Shown: one piece after another, positions 63,985 to 64,000 of the stretch
How positions within the stretch are numbered: position 1 is the first letter of the stretch
Layout of the letters: every line of letters starts with the position of its first letter
From: Citrus sinensis
Lineage: Eukaryota > Streptophyta > Magnoliopsida > Sapindales > Rutaceae
Assembly: GCF_022201045.2 (NCBI RefSeq)
Contig: NC_068558.1
Location: forward strand, 41,993,501 to 42,057,500
Direction: 5' to 3'
DNA: 64,000 bases
The notes under the pieces: model-generated
What the model was told of the DNA's origin: nothing
Seen by the model: the letters and a program-made list of their open reading frames with translations, nothing else
Databases searched by the model: none
Translations under genes and position numbers: made by a program

Positions 63985-64000
63985 GATATATGCTTGACCA

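Overview
The window is nuclear DNA of a dicot plant. The genes are split by AT-rich introns with GT..AG borders, they encode typical plant products (PsaE, GDSL lipase, plant tetraspanin, TRM protein, S-domain receptor kinase), and the spacers are AT-rich and full of small DNA transposons. The protein sequences look most like Citrus or another Sapindales genome, but that is an impression from memory and was not tested. No rRNA, tRNA, CRISPR or bacterial-type operon was seen.

Layout. 1-2.3 kb: 5' end of a CLASP gene (-), running off the left edge. 2.48-3.43 kb: a hAT-type element (copy A). 6.2-11.4 kb: a 16-exon leucine-rich-repeat gene (-). 12.5-14.0 kb: a GDSL esterase/lipase (-). 17.2-21.6 kb: a tetraspanin of the TET18/TOM2A group (+). 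22.95 kb: a foldback MITE. 25.2-30.8 kb: a TRM/LONGIFOLIA-like protein (-). 33.4-33.8 kb: a hAT relic with a broken transposase exon. 37.2-40.3 kb: an unrecognised 586-residue protein (-). 41.5-42.7 kb: psaE (+). 43.6-46.3 kb: an LPA1-like chloroplast membrane protein (-). 46.95-47.37 kb: a long-TIR element. 48.7-49.7 kb: hAT copy B. 50.2-52.1 kb: a PhzF-family protein (-). 52.5-57.6 kb: fragments of three unrelated genes. 57.8-58.8 kb: hAT copy C, with a transposase C-terminus. 59.0-59.4 kb: two adjacent MITEs. 60.8-63.8 kb: a decayed S-domain receptor kinase (+).

For most intact genes I resolved every exon. The coding lengths sum to multiples of three with all splice phases agreeing: LRR 611 aa, GDSL 366, tetraspanin 293, TRM 1002, unknown 586, PsaE 143, LPA1-like 334, PhzF 297. 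The genes look like independent transcription units; none clearly shares a pathway, apart from two chloroplast photosystem-related genes (psaE and the LPA1-like gene) that are convergent neighbours.

The most unusual part is 52.5-57.6 kb. The 5' exon of a cytosolic neutral/alkaline invertase is followed, at matching splice phase, by the last exon of a U-box kinase-type E3 ligase, giving a possible 190-residue chimeric protein. An ENTH (epsin-like) 3' exon lies antisense beside it. Next in interest are three related hAT elements with 8-bp target duplications, one of which still carries an open transposase C-terminus, and the receptor-kinase pseudogene with nonsense codons but no frameshift in its first exon. 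I found no convincing new multi-gene system.
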